Source: JBHEBG01 sp046557915 | GTDB taxonomy: Bacteria > Bacteroidota > Bacteroidia > Flavobacteriales > Flavobacteriaceae | Direction: 5' to 3' | Assembly: GCF_046557915.1 (NCBI RefSeq) | Contig: NZ_JBHEBG010000002.1 | Location: forward strand, 248,001 to 312,000 | DNA: 64,000 nt | Shown: piece after piece, positions 52,642 to 62,092 of the stretch | Position numbering within the stretch: the first letter of the stretch is position 1 | Layout: every line of letters begins with the position of its first letter | Notes under the pieces: model-generated | What the model was told of the DNA's origin: nothing | What the model saw: only the letters and a program-made list of their open reading frames with translations | The model's database searches: none | Position numbers and translations under genes: made by a program

Positions 52642-54408
52642 ATGCAACTTAAGAATACCATTGTTTTTGTAATTATGTGCCTAACCTTTACAGCAAACAT
52701 CCGGGCGCAGCAAACCACCACCATAACAGGTAGGGTAACCGATGGGCAAGAACCCTTGCAAGGAGTAGGCATTTTGATACAAGGTACCTCCATTGGTACT
52801 GAGACAGACCATATGGGAAAATATACGATCTCTGCCCACCCCGGTGATGTTTTGGAATACAGACATGTAGGCATGCGATCGGTAGAGATTGTAGTGGAAG
52901 ATGTTACCCGCATGCTCAATATCACTATGTATCCCCAGCTGCAGGAATTGGATGAAGTTGTGGTGCAACGACGAAAAAGACGTACTCCCGATGAATTGCG
53001 AAAAGATTACAACACCAACAAGAAAATAATTAAGACTTCTTTTGGTATTTTAGATAGTGAACGTGCCGGTTATGCCATACGGGTAGTTGATGGGGCCGAA
53101 CTCAATGGGGCTGCGGTGGATCTTTTGACCGCAATACAAAACAAGTTTTCAGGACTGCAGATCAGAACATGGACCAACCCGCAAACAGGGATTGCGGAAC
53201 GCACTATATTTACCGCTAGAACGGTATCGTTTAGAAATGCCAGACCTGCACTATTTGAGGTAGATGGTTCTATTTTTACTTCCGCACCTACTTTTTTGAC
53301 CTTGGACAATATTGACCGTATTGCCGTAATTTCTGGGCTAGCCGGTACAAATAGATATGGTAGTCTGGGAGCGGGCGGCGTTGTAATCATCAATACCAAT
53401 TTGGGCAATGTGGTTAGGGAACCGGGTACCGATAAACCCTACGACCAGGCAAAATTAAGAAATAACACTTTTAGGGACGGGGATGCCCAAACTTTTAGCC
53501 AAAGCGGAGCGCCCAATTATATGGTGACCCTTAAAAATGCAAAATCGGAAAAAGAGGCTTTAGCTGTTTATGAAAAACAACAACCGTTGCGTAGCGATGA
53601 TCCCTATTACTTATTGGAAACATCCAAATACTTTTTAAAAACTTGGGGCAATAAAAGAAAATCCCACGCCATTGATAGTCTCATCAAAACCAAATTTGCC
53701 AAAAATGCGGTTATATTAAAGGCATTGGCGTATAAACAAGAAGAGTCGGGTAACTTAAAAGAGGCGATATCCATCTATAAAAATGTACTTAAACTAAGAC
53801 CTCGGTATCCGCAGTCTTATAGAGATCTGGGGAATATACTGGTTGCCCATGGCAACTATGCCAAAGCACTTACCTTGTACAATAGATATATTAACTACCG
53901 CCAGTTAGATACTGTTTTGACGCTTGAAGTTGGAATAGATTCTATAATCAAAACAGAATTTGATAATCTAATTAATACAAAATCGGAAGCATTGGGTATT
54001 AAGAAAGTTGCTAAATCCAATACCGCCAAAAACCTGGGTACTCGTTTGGTATTTGAGTGGAACAACAGCGAAACCGAATTTGCATTGCAGTTTGTTAATC
54101 CGACCAATAATTATTTTAATTGGAACCATATGCTTGAGGAAAACAGGGAGCTGATTATGAAGGAAAAGAAGCAGGGATATTCCAGTGCCCAGTTTTGGAT
54201 CGATGGAAATTTGAAAGGCAAATGGATGGTAAACCTTAACTATTTAGGTAACAAATCATATGACCCTTCTTATCTGAAGGTAACCGTCTACCATAACTAC
54301 GGAACAAGCAATCAGACCCAAAAGAAGTATTTTTTTAGACTATCTCTCACCCACACAAATTTAAAGCTGTTCGAAATCGTAAATAATTCCGCGGTGGTAT
54401 CAAATTAA
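52642..54408 (+). CDS. Exported protein with carboxypeptidase-regulatory, TonB-plug and TPR-like domains (no barrel)
   Basis: A 588-residue exported protein (signal peptide ending near NIRAQ). Residues about 28-105 form a carboxypeptidase-regulatory-like domain (ITGRVTDGQEPLQGVGI). Residues about 110-255 resemble the SusC-type plug (FEVDGSIFTSAPTFLTLDNIDRI and GSLGAGGVVIINT are split signatures). Then, instead of a beta-barrel, there are helical TPR-like repeats (about 300-430, ending in GNYAKALTLYNRYIN) and a beta-rich C-terminus. It is therefore not a full TonB-dependent receptor. It could be a periplasmic or outer-membrane adaptor. It stands alone after the palindrome cluster. Confidence 0.78.
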   Translation: MQLKNTIVFVIMCLTFTANIRAQQTTTITGRVTDGQEPLQGVGILIQGTSIGTETDHMGKYTISAHPGDVLEYRHVGMRSVEIVVEDVTRMLNITMYPQLQELDEVVVQRRKRRTPDELRKDYNTNKKIIKTSFGILDSERAGYAIRVVDGAELNGAAVDLLTAIQNKFSGLQIRTWTNPQTGIAERTIFTARTVSFRNARPALFEVDGSIFTSAPTFLTLDNIDRIAVISGLAGTNRYGSLGAGGVVIINTNLGNVVREPGTDKPYDQAKLRNNTFRDGDAQTFSQSGAPNYMVTLKNAKSEKEALAVYEKQQPLRSDDPYYLLETSKYFLKTWGNKRKSHAIDSLIKTKFAKNAVILKALAYKQEESGNLKEAISIYKNVLKLRPRYPQSYRDLGNILVAHGNYAKALTLYNRYINYRQLDTVLTLEVGIDSIIKTEFDNLINTKSEALGIKKVAKSNTAKNLGTRLVFEWNNSETEFALQFVNPTNNYFNWNHMLEENRELIMKEKKQGYSSAQFWIDGNLKGKWMVNLNYLGNKSYDPSYLKVTVYHNYGTSNQTQKKYFFRLSLTHTNLKLFEIVNNSAVVSN

Positions 54409-54419
54409 ATGGGTCAACT

Positions 54420-56591
54420 TCACTTCTTGGCCTCTACCAGTTCCAACTGCTCTAGCCCCACATTGGTGGTAAAGATGCCATAGTTTACAATGGCTTTATT
54501 TTTTTCCAAGCTGTCAATGCTACCCACGGCCTTACCATCTAGCATGCGCACGCGATCGCCAATTTTAAAAACGGGCCTTGGTTTATTTACAGCAGTTGTT
54601 TCGGCCCTTTTTTTAACCGTTTTTTTCTTTTGGCGAATTACTTTCACCTCCTTTAGCACCTCTTGTTCTACCTGGGCCTTTTTTTGCCGTTGTACTTTTA
54701 CCTCTTTGGCGGTTTTCTTTTTTCGCTTACTGTTCTCGGTCTCCACAATCCGAAGCAGCACCGAGACCAAAGGCCGTTTTTTGTTATCCTGGAAGTATCT
54801 TTCCGCGGCGGTATTTACCTTGTTGCCCAAGTAGATCATTCGTTGGTTATGATCGTACAATTCCTGGTAATTTTCCAGCTTGGACTTCATTTTGGTATTT
54901 AAGGCTTCTAGTTTCATGGCCTCATCCCGGGCCTTGGATTCTTCTTCTTGCAGTCTATTGCCCGTTTGGGCCATTTTACTGCGTTCTTTTTGCATTTTGG
55001 CTATGGTGGCATCAAAACGTACTTTGCCGCCCTCTACCTTCTTCTTAGCCCTGTTTATAAGGCTGTATGGGATGCCATTTTTCTGTGCCACCTCAAAAGT
55101 GAAGGAGCTTCCCGCTTGGCCCAACACCAGTTGAAAGGTAGGTTCCAATGTTTTGCCATCAAAAAGCATATTGGCGTTTGTGGCATGGGGCAGTTCATTG
55201 GCCAGCAGTTTTAGATTGGCATAATGCGTAGTTATTACTCCGTATGCCTTACGCTCATAGAAAACTTCTAGAAAAATTTCGGCCAAGGCACCACCCAATT
55301 CAGGATCACTGCCCGTCCCAAATTCGTCGATCAGAAATAGCGTGTTGGCATTGCATTTTCTTAAAAAGCCGTTCATGTTCTTTAGGCGATAGCTATACGT
55401 GCTTAAATGGTTTTCTATAGATTGATTATCACCGATATCTGTTAGGATACGATCAAACAAGCACATTGTGCTGCGCGGATGAACGGGGATCAAAAGGCCG
55501 CTTTGTAGCATTACTTGCAGCAGCCCAATCGTTTTTAAGGTAATGCTTTTTCCACCCGCATTGGGTCCGGAAATAACTATAATCCTGTTTTCCGGATGAA
55601 GGGCGATCGTTTGTGGAAAAGTTTTTTCGTTGTTCCTTTTGTTATTTAAATAGAGTAGGGGGTGGTAGGCATCTTTTAAATGCATTTCCTTGCCCTCGCT
55701 TATAACCGGCATTATTGCATTTATCTCAGAGGCATATTTGGCCTTGGCGGCCGTAATATCCATATGCGCCAAAAAAATTTGGTAATCGGCAAGGAAGGGG
55801 GCAAATGGCCTAATTACGGCGGTCAATTCATTAAGAATACGCTGCACTTCCTCTTTCTCCTCAAATTCCAAATTGTTGAGTTCCCTATTGTGCCTTAGGG
55901 TGGCCTCGGGTTCTATGTACACAATACTCCCCGTTTTGGAAGCACCCATTACCGAACCCTTTATTTTTTTTCGGTACATGGCTTTTACCGCCAATACCCT
56001 GCGGTTATCTACAACGGATTCCCTTATTTCATCTAAAAAATCGGCTCCTTGGTATGTGGCAAGGGCCATCGCAAAACTTTTGTTGATACTGCCCTTTACC
56101 ACATTCATCTGTTGGCGGATGGTCTTTAAACTGGCAGAGGCATTATCCTTTACTTCACCAAACTTGTCGATTACCGCGTCTATATGTGCCGGAATTTCCG
56201 TATTTGTCTCCACGGTTTCACTACTTTCAAAAAGCAAAGGGTAATATTCCTTAAATTTTTTGAAGAACTTTTTGTGAACAATCAGGGTTTTGCAGATATC
56301 TCCAATACGTTTAAAACCTGCAATTTCTAAAGTGGTATTTTCAACTTTCAGCAATTGTAACTCACCATCTATACCATCAAAACCGTGGTTCGGAATGCGG
56401 TTTTCATTTTCGTAGGACGATAAATACTCTGAGGTTTGGCCAAGATTATTAAGTATATCCTCCTTGGTTTTAAAAGGTGAGATTACGGCAGCCCTGGACT
56501 TTCCCATTTCCGTAACACAGCGCAGGGAGATCTGATGTAATACGGCAGGAAATTCTAGATCCTCTAAGGTTTTTTTGTTGATTTGGACCAT
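54420..56591 (-). CDS. MutS2-like ATPase lacking the Smr domain
   Basis: A 723-residue protein of the MutS family without mismatch-recognition domain. The ATPase core has Walker A GPNAGGKSITLKTIG, the loop DIGDNQSIENHLSTYSYR, Walker B FLIDEFGTGSDP and a TTHYANLK switch. A coiled coil and a basic stretch (about residues 560-660, with Lys/Arg runs) follow, then a small KOW-like beta domain with FKIGDRVRMLDGKAVGS. The Smr nuclease domain usual at the MutS2 C-terminus is absent. MutS2 proteins act on recombination intermediates or on stalled, collided ribosomes. A -7 box TACCTTTG lies 17 bases upstream. Confidence 0.9.
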   Translation of the reverse strand: MVQINKKTLEDLEFPAVLHQISLRCVTEMGKSRAAVISPFKTKEDILNNLGQTSEYLSSYENENRIPNHGFDGIDGELQLLKVENTTLEIAGFKRIGDICKTLIVHKKFFKKFKEYYPLLFESSETVETNTEIPAHIDAVIDKFGEVKDNASASLKTIRQQMNVVKGSINKSFAMALATYQGADFLDEIRESVVDNRRVLAVKAMYRKKIKGSVMGASKTGSIVYIEPEATLRHNRELNNLEFEEKEEVQRILNELTAVIRPFAPFLADYQIFLAHMDITAAKAKYASEINAIMPVISEGKEMHLKDAYHPLLYLNNKRNNEKTFPQTIALHPENRIIVISGPNAGGKSITLKTIGLLQVMLQSGLLIPVHPRSTMCLFDRILTDIGDNQSIENHLSTYSYRLKNMNGFLRKCNANTLFLIDEFGTGSDPELGGALAEIFLEVFYERKAYGVITTHYANLKLLANELPHATNANMLFDGKTLEPTFQLVLGQAGSSFTFEVAQKNGIPYSLINRAKKKVEGGKVRFDATIAKMQKERSKMAQTGNRLQEEESKARDEAMKLEALNTKMKSKLENYQELYDHNQRMIYLGNKVNTAAERYFQDNKKRPLVSVLLRIVETENSKRKKKTAKEVKVQRQKKAQVEQEVLKEVKVIRQKKKTVKKRAETTAVNKPRPVFKIGDRVRMLDGKAVGSIDSLEKNKAIVNYGIFTTNVGLEQLELVEAKK

Positions 56592-56608
56592 TTTCTAAAT
56601 ATCGAAAG

Positions 56609-56616
56609 CAAAGGTA
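56609..56616 (-). promoter_or_regulatory. Putative -7 promoter box for the MutS2-like gene
   Basis: The minus strand reads TACCTTTG, an exact TAnnTTTG match ending 17 bases ahead of the start codon. Confidence 0.55.
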
Positions 56617-56675
56617 AGGATTGGCATTGAATCTTAAAATGACCAAAAAGGAATTCCATGCACTGTACTTTTGGG

Positions 56676-57416
56676 CTATTTTCCACCGGTAACATCAATA
56701 ATGGCTCCAGAGGTGTACGAAGATTTTTCCGAAAGCAACCAAAGTATGGTCTGGGCAATTTCCTCTGGCATGCCAATACGCTGAAGTGGGACCGTGTTTT
56801 TAAGTGTTTTCAGTCGCTCCGGTGATTTGTGTATCGTGGTCTGTATATGGCCAGGTCTAATGGCATTGACCCTGATGTTTTCTTTACCCACTTCCTTGGC
56901 CAACCCTATTGTAAAGGTATCTATGGCTCCTTTGGTAGCAGCGTAATCCACATATTCCCCCGGGGAGCCGGTTCTGGACGCTATTGAGGAAATATTGACA
57001 ATGCTTCCTCCCTTGCCGCCATTTTTTATTGACATACGTTTAATGGCTTCCCTGCAGCACAGGAGCGTGCCAAATACATTGATTGCAAAAACGTTTTGTA
57101 AGCGTGCTGCCGACATCTCTCGCAGCGTAGCTTTATGACCTAGAATGGCCGCATTATTTACCAAACCGGTTATTTCTCCTAACCGATCATCTATTTCTTG
57201 AAACAAATTTACAACATCGGTTTCCTGAGAGATATCTGCCTTAACCGCAATGCTATTACCACCGAGGGCAGCAATTTTTTCTTGGACCTGAAGAGCGGCC
57301 ACTTTGTTTTCCTTATAATTTATACAGACTTTATATCCTTCCCTTGCCAAGGCAATAGCCGTAGCAGCACCTATTCCTTTGCTGGCACCGGTAACCAATA
57401 CAATTCCTTTTGACAT
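56676..57416 (-). CDS. Short-chain dehydrogenase/reductase
   Basis: A 246-residue classical SDR. The NAD(P) loop is TGASKGIGAA (residues 9-18), NNAA follows in the fourth strand, the catalytic Ser is in VNISSIAS and the YxxxK pair in YAATKG. The C-terminal GAIIDVTGG is typical. Basic residues after the second strand (YKENK) suggest NADP(H). The substrate is unknown; FabG-like 3-oxoacyl reduction or sugar/alcohol oxidation are possible. The gene precedes the MutS2-like gene on the same strand by 84 bases. Confidence 0.92.
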   Translation of the reverse strand: MSKGIVLVTGASKGIGAATAIALAREGYKVCINYKENKVAALQVQEKIAALGGNSIAVKADISQETDVVNLFQEIDDRLGEITGLVNNAAILGHKATLREMSAARLQNVFAINVFGTLLCCREAIKRMSIKNGGKGGSIVNISSIASRTGSPGEYVDYAATKGAIDTFTIGLAKEVGKENIRVNAIRPGHIQTTIHKSPERLKTLKNTVPLQRIGMPEEIAQTILWLLSEKSSYTSGAIIDVTGGK

Positions 57417-57541
57417 GTTTAGGTGTGCGTTAGTAGATCTTTATTGACCCAGATTATACCGTTTGGATTTATTCTTAAGCCATTACCAAGGTAGTTTATT
57501 TTACGCTATTTTCAATTGGTATGGATTTCATTTATATCGAC

Positions 57542-59050
57542 TTACAAATAGACCGATACGGTAAGCGACACCATGGCCAAGGCACATAACATCAGTACCA
57601 AGGGAAGTACAAACTTTAACCACTTATCATAGCCTACATTTACGATGGCCAATGACGCCAATATAATACCGGTTGGATTGATGATCTTAAACAGACCTAC
57701 GCCATATAGATATGCATTTACAACTAATTCCCTTCCTATACCCACGCCGTCCGCCAAGGGTGACATTACCGGCATGGTAAGTACCGCCATGCCCGAAGAA
57801 GAGGGGATAAAAAATGTAAGACCGCTGTAGATATACAACATAACATTTATAAACAGCCCCTTATGCATACCATCGGTAAGCGAACTAGAATAATAAAGCA
57901 AGGTATCGCTGATGAGTCCGTCATCCATAAGCACCGTTACCCCCCTTGCTATGCCAATAATAAAGGAAACTCCCAGTAGTGTATTGGCGCCTTCAATAAA
58001 TTTTTCCACAAATAGGCGTTCGTTCATTCTTGTAATAAGGCCTATCAGAATGGCACCTATTAGGAAAACCGTTGTCATTTCCACAAACCACCAGTCCAAT
58101 TGAGAGACCCCATAGATCATTACAACAAAGCAGAAGGAAAAAACCAACAAAACCAACCTTAACCTGGTGGTCAGTTTAGGTACGTTACCTTCCTGGGTAG
58201 TATTTACAAAAAGTTTTTGAATGTCTTCGAGCTGATCATGGATTACAGATCTCTTAGGGTCTTTCTTTACGCGTTGCGCATATCTAATAATGTACCATAT
58301 GCAAATAATTAGTCCAACTACAAACATAATAAGCCGATCGTTTAACCCTACGGTCCAATTTATCCCGGCGGCATCGGAAGCAATAATGGTACTAAATGGG
58401 TTTGTGGTAGAGGCAAGGGTGCCTAAGGACGACCCAACATAGATGCTGGCAACAGCCACAATAGCATCGTATTTGGCTGCCAAAAAAATGGGGATTAAAA
58501 TGGGGTAGAAGGCTATGGTTTCCTCCTCCAATCCAAAAGTAGTACCCCCAAGGGCCACCAAGGTGGTGACCATAATGATTAGCGTGTATTCTTTTCCCCT
58601 GAGTTTTACTGCCAGCCAGGCTATTCCGGCTTCAAAGGCCCCGGTAAAATTAACGATACCAATAAGTGCCCCTATTATAAGCACCAAAAGAATTATATCG
58701 GATGCTGCCAAAATACCTTTAATGGGAGATTCAAAAAGCGCCATCACTCCTTGAGGTCTTGGATCCAAATTTTTATAGGTACCGGGTATACTGATCGGTT
58801 TACCAATATCACCATTGGTAAATTTATCCAACCCAATCTTTATATTAAGACCGTCCAAGGTCTCTTGAGTTGCCGCTAAAGAAGTAGCTTCCCCTTCGGA
58901 TGTTCGGATAAATGTGTTTGCGGTTTGGTCGTAGGAAAGTCGGTCATATTGACCGGCAGGAACAAGCCAGGTCAGTGCAGCTACCAAGCCTGCTATTAGA
59001 AAAAGTATGGTATGCGCGGTCGGGAATTTCGGTTTTTTAATTTTGATCAT
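57542..59050 (-). CDS. YfcC family (DcuC/ArsB-like) membrane transporter
   Basis: A protein of about 502 residues with ten or more membrane segments. The N-terminal AHTILFLIAGLVAALTW and WLVPAGQYDR segments, the motif LGTLASTTNPFSTIIAS, a large cytoplasmic loop with Lys/Arg, and the FIPSSSGMAVLTMPVMSPL stretch match the YfcC/DcuC-related family. Members are predicted C4-dicarboxylate or basic amino acid transporters; the substrate here is open. I prefer the ATG at 59050 over that at 59059, though both are possible. No transport partner gene is adjacent. Confidence 0.88.
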   Translation of the reverse strand: MIKIKKPKFPTAHTILFLIAGLVAALTWLVPAGQYDRLSYDQTANTFIRTSEGEATSLAATQETLDGLNIKIGLDKFTNGDIGKPISIPGTYKNLDPRPQGVMALFESPIKGILAASDIILLVLIIGALIGIVNFTGAFEAGIAWLAVKLRGKEYTLIIMVTTLVALGGTTFGLEEETIAFYPILIPIFLAAKYDAIVAVASIYVGSSLGTLASTTNPFSTIIASDAAGINWTVGLNDRLIMFVVGLIICIWYIIRYAQRVKKDPKRSVIHDQLEDIQKLFVNTTQEGNVPKLTTRLRLVLLVFSFCFVVMIYGVSQLDWWFVEMTTVFLIGAILIGLITRMNERLFVEKFIEGANTLLGVSFIIGIARGVTVLMDDGLISDTLLYYSSSLTDGMHKGLFINVMLYIYSGLTFFIPSSSGMAVLTMPVMSPLADGVGIGRELVVNAYLYGVGLFKIINPTGIILASLAIVNVGYDKWLKFVLPLVLMLCALAMVSLTVSVYL

Positions 59051-59094
59051 AATACTCAAATTGATACAAAGGTGCTGTAAGATATTATTATTTT

Positions 59095-59102
59095 TAGCTT
59101 TG
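59095..59102 (+). promoter_or_regulatory. Putative -7 promoter box for ung
   Basis: TAGCTTTG matches TAnnTTTG exactly and ends 21 bases ahead of the ung start codon. A TTG at standard spacing is not clear. Confidence 0.5.
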
Positions 59103-59123
59103 TGTGATCATTAGCCGAATAAA

Positions 59124-59789
59124 ATGGAAGTAAGCATACACGAAAGTTGGAAAGAGCAATTATCCGAAGAGTTCAACAAGCCATATTTCGCCAAGTTGGT
59201 GAATTTTGTGAAGACCGAGTACGGCTCAGGTACTTGTTACCCCAAGGGCAGCGATATTTTTGCGGCCTTTGACCATAGTCCTTTCCAAGAGACCAAAGTG
59301 GTCATCATCGGTCAAGATCCATATCATGGTCCCGGCCAAGCCAATGGTTTGTGTTTCTCGGTTAAGGATGGAATTGCCCATCCACCATCCTTAATAAACA
59401 TTTTTAAGGAATTGGAGACAGATTTAGGGAAACCGTACCCCAAAAGTGGAAATTTGGAGTCGTGGGCAGATCAGGGTGTCCTATTGTTAAACGCTACCCT
59501 TACGGTTAGGGCACATCAGGCAGCAAGCCACCAAAACCAGGGTTGGGAATCGTTTACGGACGCAGTGATCAAAAAACTTTCGGATGAAAAAGAGGGACTT
59601 GTATTTTTACTCTGGGGAGGTTTCGCCAAAAAGAAAGTGGCCCTTATTGCAGCTAACAGGCATCATGTTCTAACGGCCGGGCACCCTTCACCCCTTAGTG
59701 CAAATCGCGGATATTGGTTTGGCAATAAACACTTTAGCAAGTGTAACCTATTGTTGGCACAACAAAATAACAAAACCATCGATTGGTAA
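59124..59789 (+). CDS. ung: Uracil-DNA glycosylase
   Basis: A 221-residue family 1 UDG. The catalytic water-activating loop GQDPYHGPGQANGLCFSV is near residue 62, the Asn-containing strand LLLNATLTVR follows, and the DNA-intercalating loop HPSPLSANRG lies near the C-terminus. It removes uracil from DNA and starts base excision repair. Length and motifs are complete. It is divergent from the YfcC-type gene and is followed after 83 bases by the response regulator gene. Confidence 0.97.
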   Translation: MEVSIHESWKEQLSEEFNKPYFAKLVNFVKTEYGSGTCYPKGSDIFAAFDHSPFQETKVVIIGQDPYHGPGQANGLCFSVKDGIAHPPSLINIFKELETDLGKPYPKSGNLESWADQGVLLLNATLTVRAHQAASHQNQGWESFTDAVIKKLSDEKEGLVFLLWGGFAKKKVALIAANRHHVLTAGHPSPLSANRGYWFGNKHFSKCNLLLAQQNNKTIDW

Positions 59790-59872
59790 AGATTTATTTA
59801 ACGAAAAAACAGTTTTTAGTGTTAACAAAATAGAATAGCTTTATAAGGACTATTTAATATCTTGATGCACTC

Positions 59873-60310
59873 ATGTTCGAATTGAACTCCATTTTATTGG
59901 TAGATGATGATGAAGCTTCGCATTTCATCAATAAAATTTTCATCAAGAAACTCGATTTAAAAGTAAAAGTTTATGAGGTGCTTAACGGAATGGAAGCATT
60001 GGATTTCCTGGACAAGGTAAGCACTTCGGTAAAAATGATCAATGCTTTTGCCCCTTGCCTTCTTGTTCTGGATATCTATATGCCCATAATGGATGGATGG
60101 CAGTTCTTGGACGCTTACCTGGAGAGATATCCTAAAGCAATACGCGATAAGATCATTATTATTATGATGACCTTGAGCGAGGATGATAGGGATATTATAA
60201 AGGCTAAAAACAATACTGTTATAAAGGAGTACATTCCCAAACCTTTAACCGATGAAAAGTTGGTGGAGATTATGGAAAAGTATTTTACGATGAACGATAT
60301 ACCCGAATAA
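59873..60310 (+). CDS. Single-domain response regulator
   Basis: A 145-residue receiver domain without output domain. The acidic pocket is ILLVDDDEAS, the phosphoacceptor Asp is in LLVLDIYMPIMDGW (near residue 65) and the switch Lys is in YIPKPLT. The Thr/Ser switch residue is in MMTLSED. Such proteins pass phosphoryl groups between histidine kinases and other partners or bind a target directly. No kinase is adjacent. The upstream box TAGCTTTA (one base off consensus) may be its promoter. Confidence 0.92.
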   Translation: MFELNSILLVDDDEASHFINKIFIKKLDLKVKVYEVLNGMEALDFLDKVSTSVKMINAFAPCLLVLDIYMPIMDGWQFLDAYLERYPKAIRDKIIIIMMTLSEDDRDIIKAKNNTVIKEYIPKPLTDEKLVEIMEKYFTMNDIPE

Positions 60311-60327
60311 TATTTTCCGCCCCGACC

Positions 60328-61176
60328 TTAAAGTTTAAGAATTTCCGCGTTGGTAGGTCGCCTATCAATTAACTTTAAGTAAATAAGGGTATCTTTCACT
60401 TTTTCAATAGTTTGCAAATTTAATTGAGACTGACTCCATTGTGTTTTCGACAACCAATCTTTAATATCGACCAGTTGTTGCCCATAGCTGTTGGCCAAGG
60501 TACGATCTATGCTCGGAATACTTTTAAATTCTTCGGTATAACGGTTAATGACCTCTAAGACATGATTCAATACGCCTGTATTTTCCCTAATGAAGTTGTC
60601 GGTGGCCGCAACAACAAAACACGGCCATGGGGTAGGACAATCGCCCAATCTTCTAAATGTGCCATCATCAACCAGGGGCTTGGTAGTAAAATGCTCCCAC
60701 ATAAAATAATCTGCGTCACCTTGGGCAAGTGCTTCCACAGCACCTGCGAGGTTGTTGATCACTCTAAATTCCAACGAATCGGTCTTCCACGATTGATTTT
60801 CCGCATTTACGTAAGCCATTAAGTGGCTGCCACTTCCAAAACGACTGATAGCCGCCCTGGTTCCTTCCAGATCTGAAATGGTTTTGTACGTACTTTTGGC
60901 ATCTACATGTATTCCCCACTGTAGCGGAGATGCAATATACTGCTGTACAATTTTACTAGGATTGCCTTCGGTTATGCTCTTCAGGATGCCCTCGGTAAGG
61001 ATTATGGCCAAGTCCGTATCGTCCGCTGCAAGCATTTGGCACATTTTTCCTGTACCTTCGGGAATATCTGTCCATTGTAATTTAATACCTCGCTCCTCAA
61101 AGGCACCTTCCTCAATGGCCATATGCCACGGAAGGTTAAAATGTTCCGGAACTCCTATAATCTTAACGATTTTCAT
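60328..61176 (-). CDS. Substrate-binding-fold protein (NMT1/SsuA-like) without leader
   Basis: A 282-residue protein with the type 2 periplasmic-binding fold: IIGVPEHFNLPWHMAIEEG at the N-terminus, AAISRFGSGSHLMAY, and MWEHFTTKPLVDDG. It has no signal peptide, so it is cytoplasmic, and no ABC permease or ATPase gene is near. Related folds include thiamine-precursor synthases (THI5) and menaquinone-pathway MqnA/MqnD enzymes, so an enzymatic or ligand-sensing role is as likely as transport. It is the last gene of a minus-strand run with the phosphorylase and DUF1835 genes. Confidence 0.78.
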   Translation of the reverse strand: MKIVKIIGVPEHFNLPWHMAIEEGAFEERGIKLQWTDIPEGTGKMCQMLAADDTDLAIILTEGILKSITEGNPSKIVQQYIASPLQWGIHVDAKSTYKTISDLEGTRAAISRFGSGSHLMAYVNAENQSWKTDSLEFRVINNLAGAVEALAQGDADYFMWEHFTTKPLVDDGTFRRLGDCPTPWPCFVVAATDNFIRENTGVLNHVLEVINRYTEEFKSIPSIDRTLANSYGQQLVDIKDWLSKTQWSQSQLNLQTIEKVKDTLIYLKLIDRRPTNAEILKL

Positions 61177-61221
61177 GCTACAGGTCTGTGGTTTGTGGTT
61201 GCTGAATGAGGTATTGCAGAT

Positions 61222-62091
61222 TTAATGGGCAGTAAGTTTATCCAAGGTTAGGCCAATGAGTTTATTCACAGCCTTTTTGGGGTCCTTGGAAAATTCCCCA
61301 TTGCTTCTATTGGCCAAAATGCAGTTTAAGGAAACAGCGCGGTGACCCATTAATTTGGATAGCCCATAAATGGCTGAGGTCTCCATTTCCAAATTGGTAA
61401 TTTGTAAGTCGCGATACTTAAAACTAGCAAGTTTTGCATTCAGTTCGCTATCGTCCGTATCCAAACGCAATTTTCTTCCTTGTGGGCCATAGAAGCCCAC
61501 ATTGGTGCCGGTAAAGCCTAGGCGCAGGTCTTCGGAAAGCAATCTTTCGGCCAAGGAACCATTATAACTTACCACATAGGGAATAGATTTGTAAATAGAC
61601 CAATTGGTATGGTCTATAAATGCCAGCTGTACTTCCGGGTGCTGTATATGTTCGCTTTCATAAAAGTGCAACAAGTTGTCGAAACCAATGGCGTATTGGC
61701 TCATCAAAAAAGAATCTACTGGGATATCGGCCTGTATAGCACCCGATGTTCCTATCCTAACAATATCCAAAGTGGTGATGTCGTCTTTTATACTCCTTGT
61801 TTCAAAATCTATATTAACCAGGGCGTCCAATTCATTAAGTACAATATCTATATTGTCCGTGCCAATTCCTGTAGATACTACGGAAATACGCTTTCCGTTG
61901 AGTGTTCCCGTGTGTGTTATAAATTCGCGCTTACCTTTTTTAAGTTCGATGGTATCAAAATGATCTGAAACGCTTACAACCCTATCGGGATCGCCAACGG
62001 TAATAATCGTGTTAGCGATATCTTCTGGTAGTAAATTAAGGTGATAAATGCTGTTATCGGCATTCAGAACAAGTTCCGACGGACCTAGCAT
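61222..62091 (-). CDS. Nucleoside phosphorylase superfamily protein
   Basis: A 289-residue phosphorylase of the PNP/UDP superfamily. The phosphate loop is VGDPDRVVSVS, followed by VVSTGIGTDNIDI, the IGTSGAI segment and the nucleoside-binding NLEMETSAIYGL. The spacing is closest to uridine phosphorylase-like enzymes. It should cleave a nucleoside to base and ribose-1-phosphate. It starts one base after the stop of the DUF1835 gene, and the substrate-binding-fold gene follows after 45 bases. Confidence 0.9.
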   Translation of the reverse strand: MLGPSELVLNADNSIYHLNLLPEDIANTIITVGDPDRVVSVSDHFDTIELKKGKREFITHTGTLNGKRISVVSTGIGTDNIDIVLNELDALVNIDFETRSIKDDITTLDIVRIGTSGAIQADIPVDSFLMSQYAIGFDNLLHFYESEHIQHPEVQLAFIDHTNWSIYKSIPYVVSYNGSLAERLLSEDLRLGFTGTNVGFYGPQGRKLRLDTDDSELNAKLASFKYRDLQITNLEMETSAIYGLSKLMGHRAVSLNCILANRSNGEFSKDPKKAVNKLIGLTLDKLTAH

Positions 62092-62092
62092 G

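Noticed and set aside
52604..52651. Short open frame beginning MVNPKTEF upstream of the plug-domain gene
   Set aside because: Only 15 codons, overlapping the start of the real gene in another frame; no evidence for a leader peptide.
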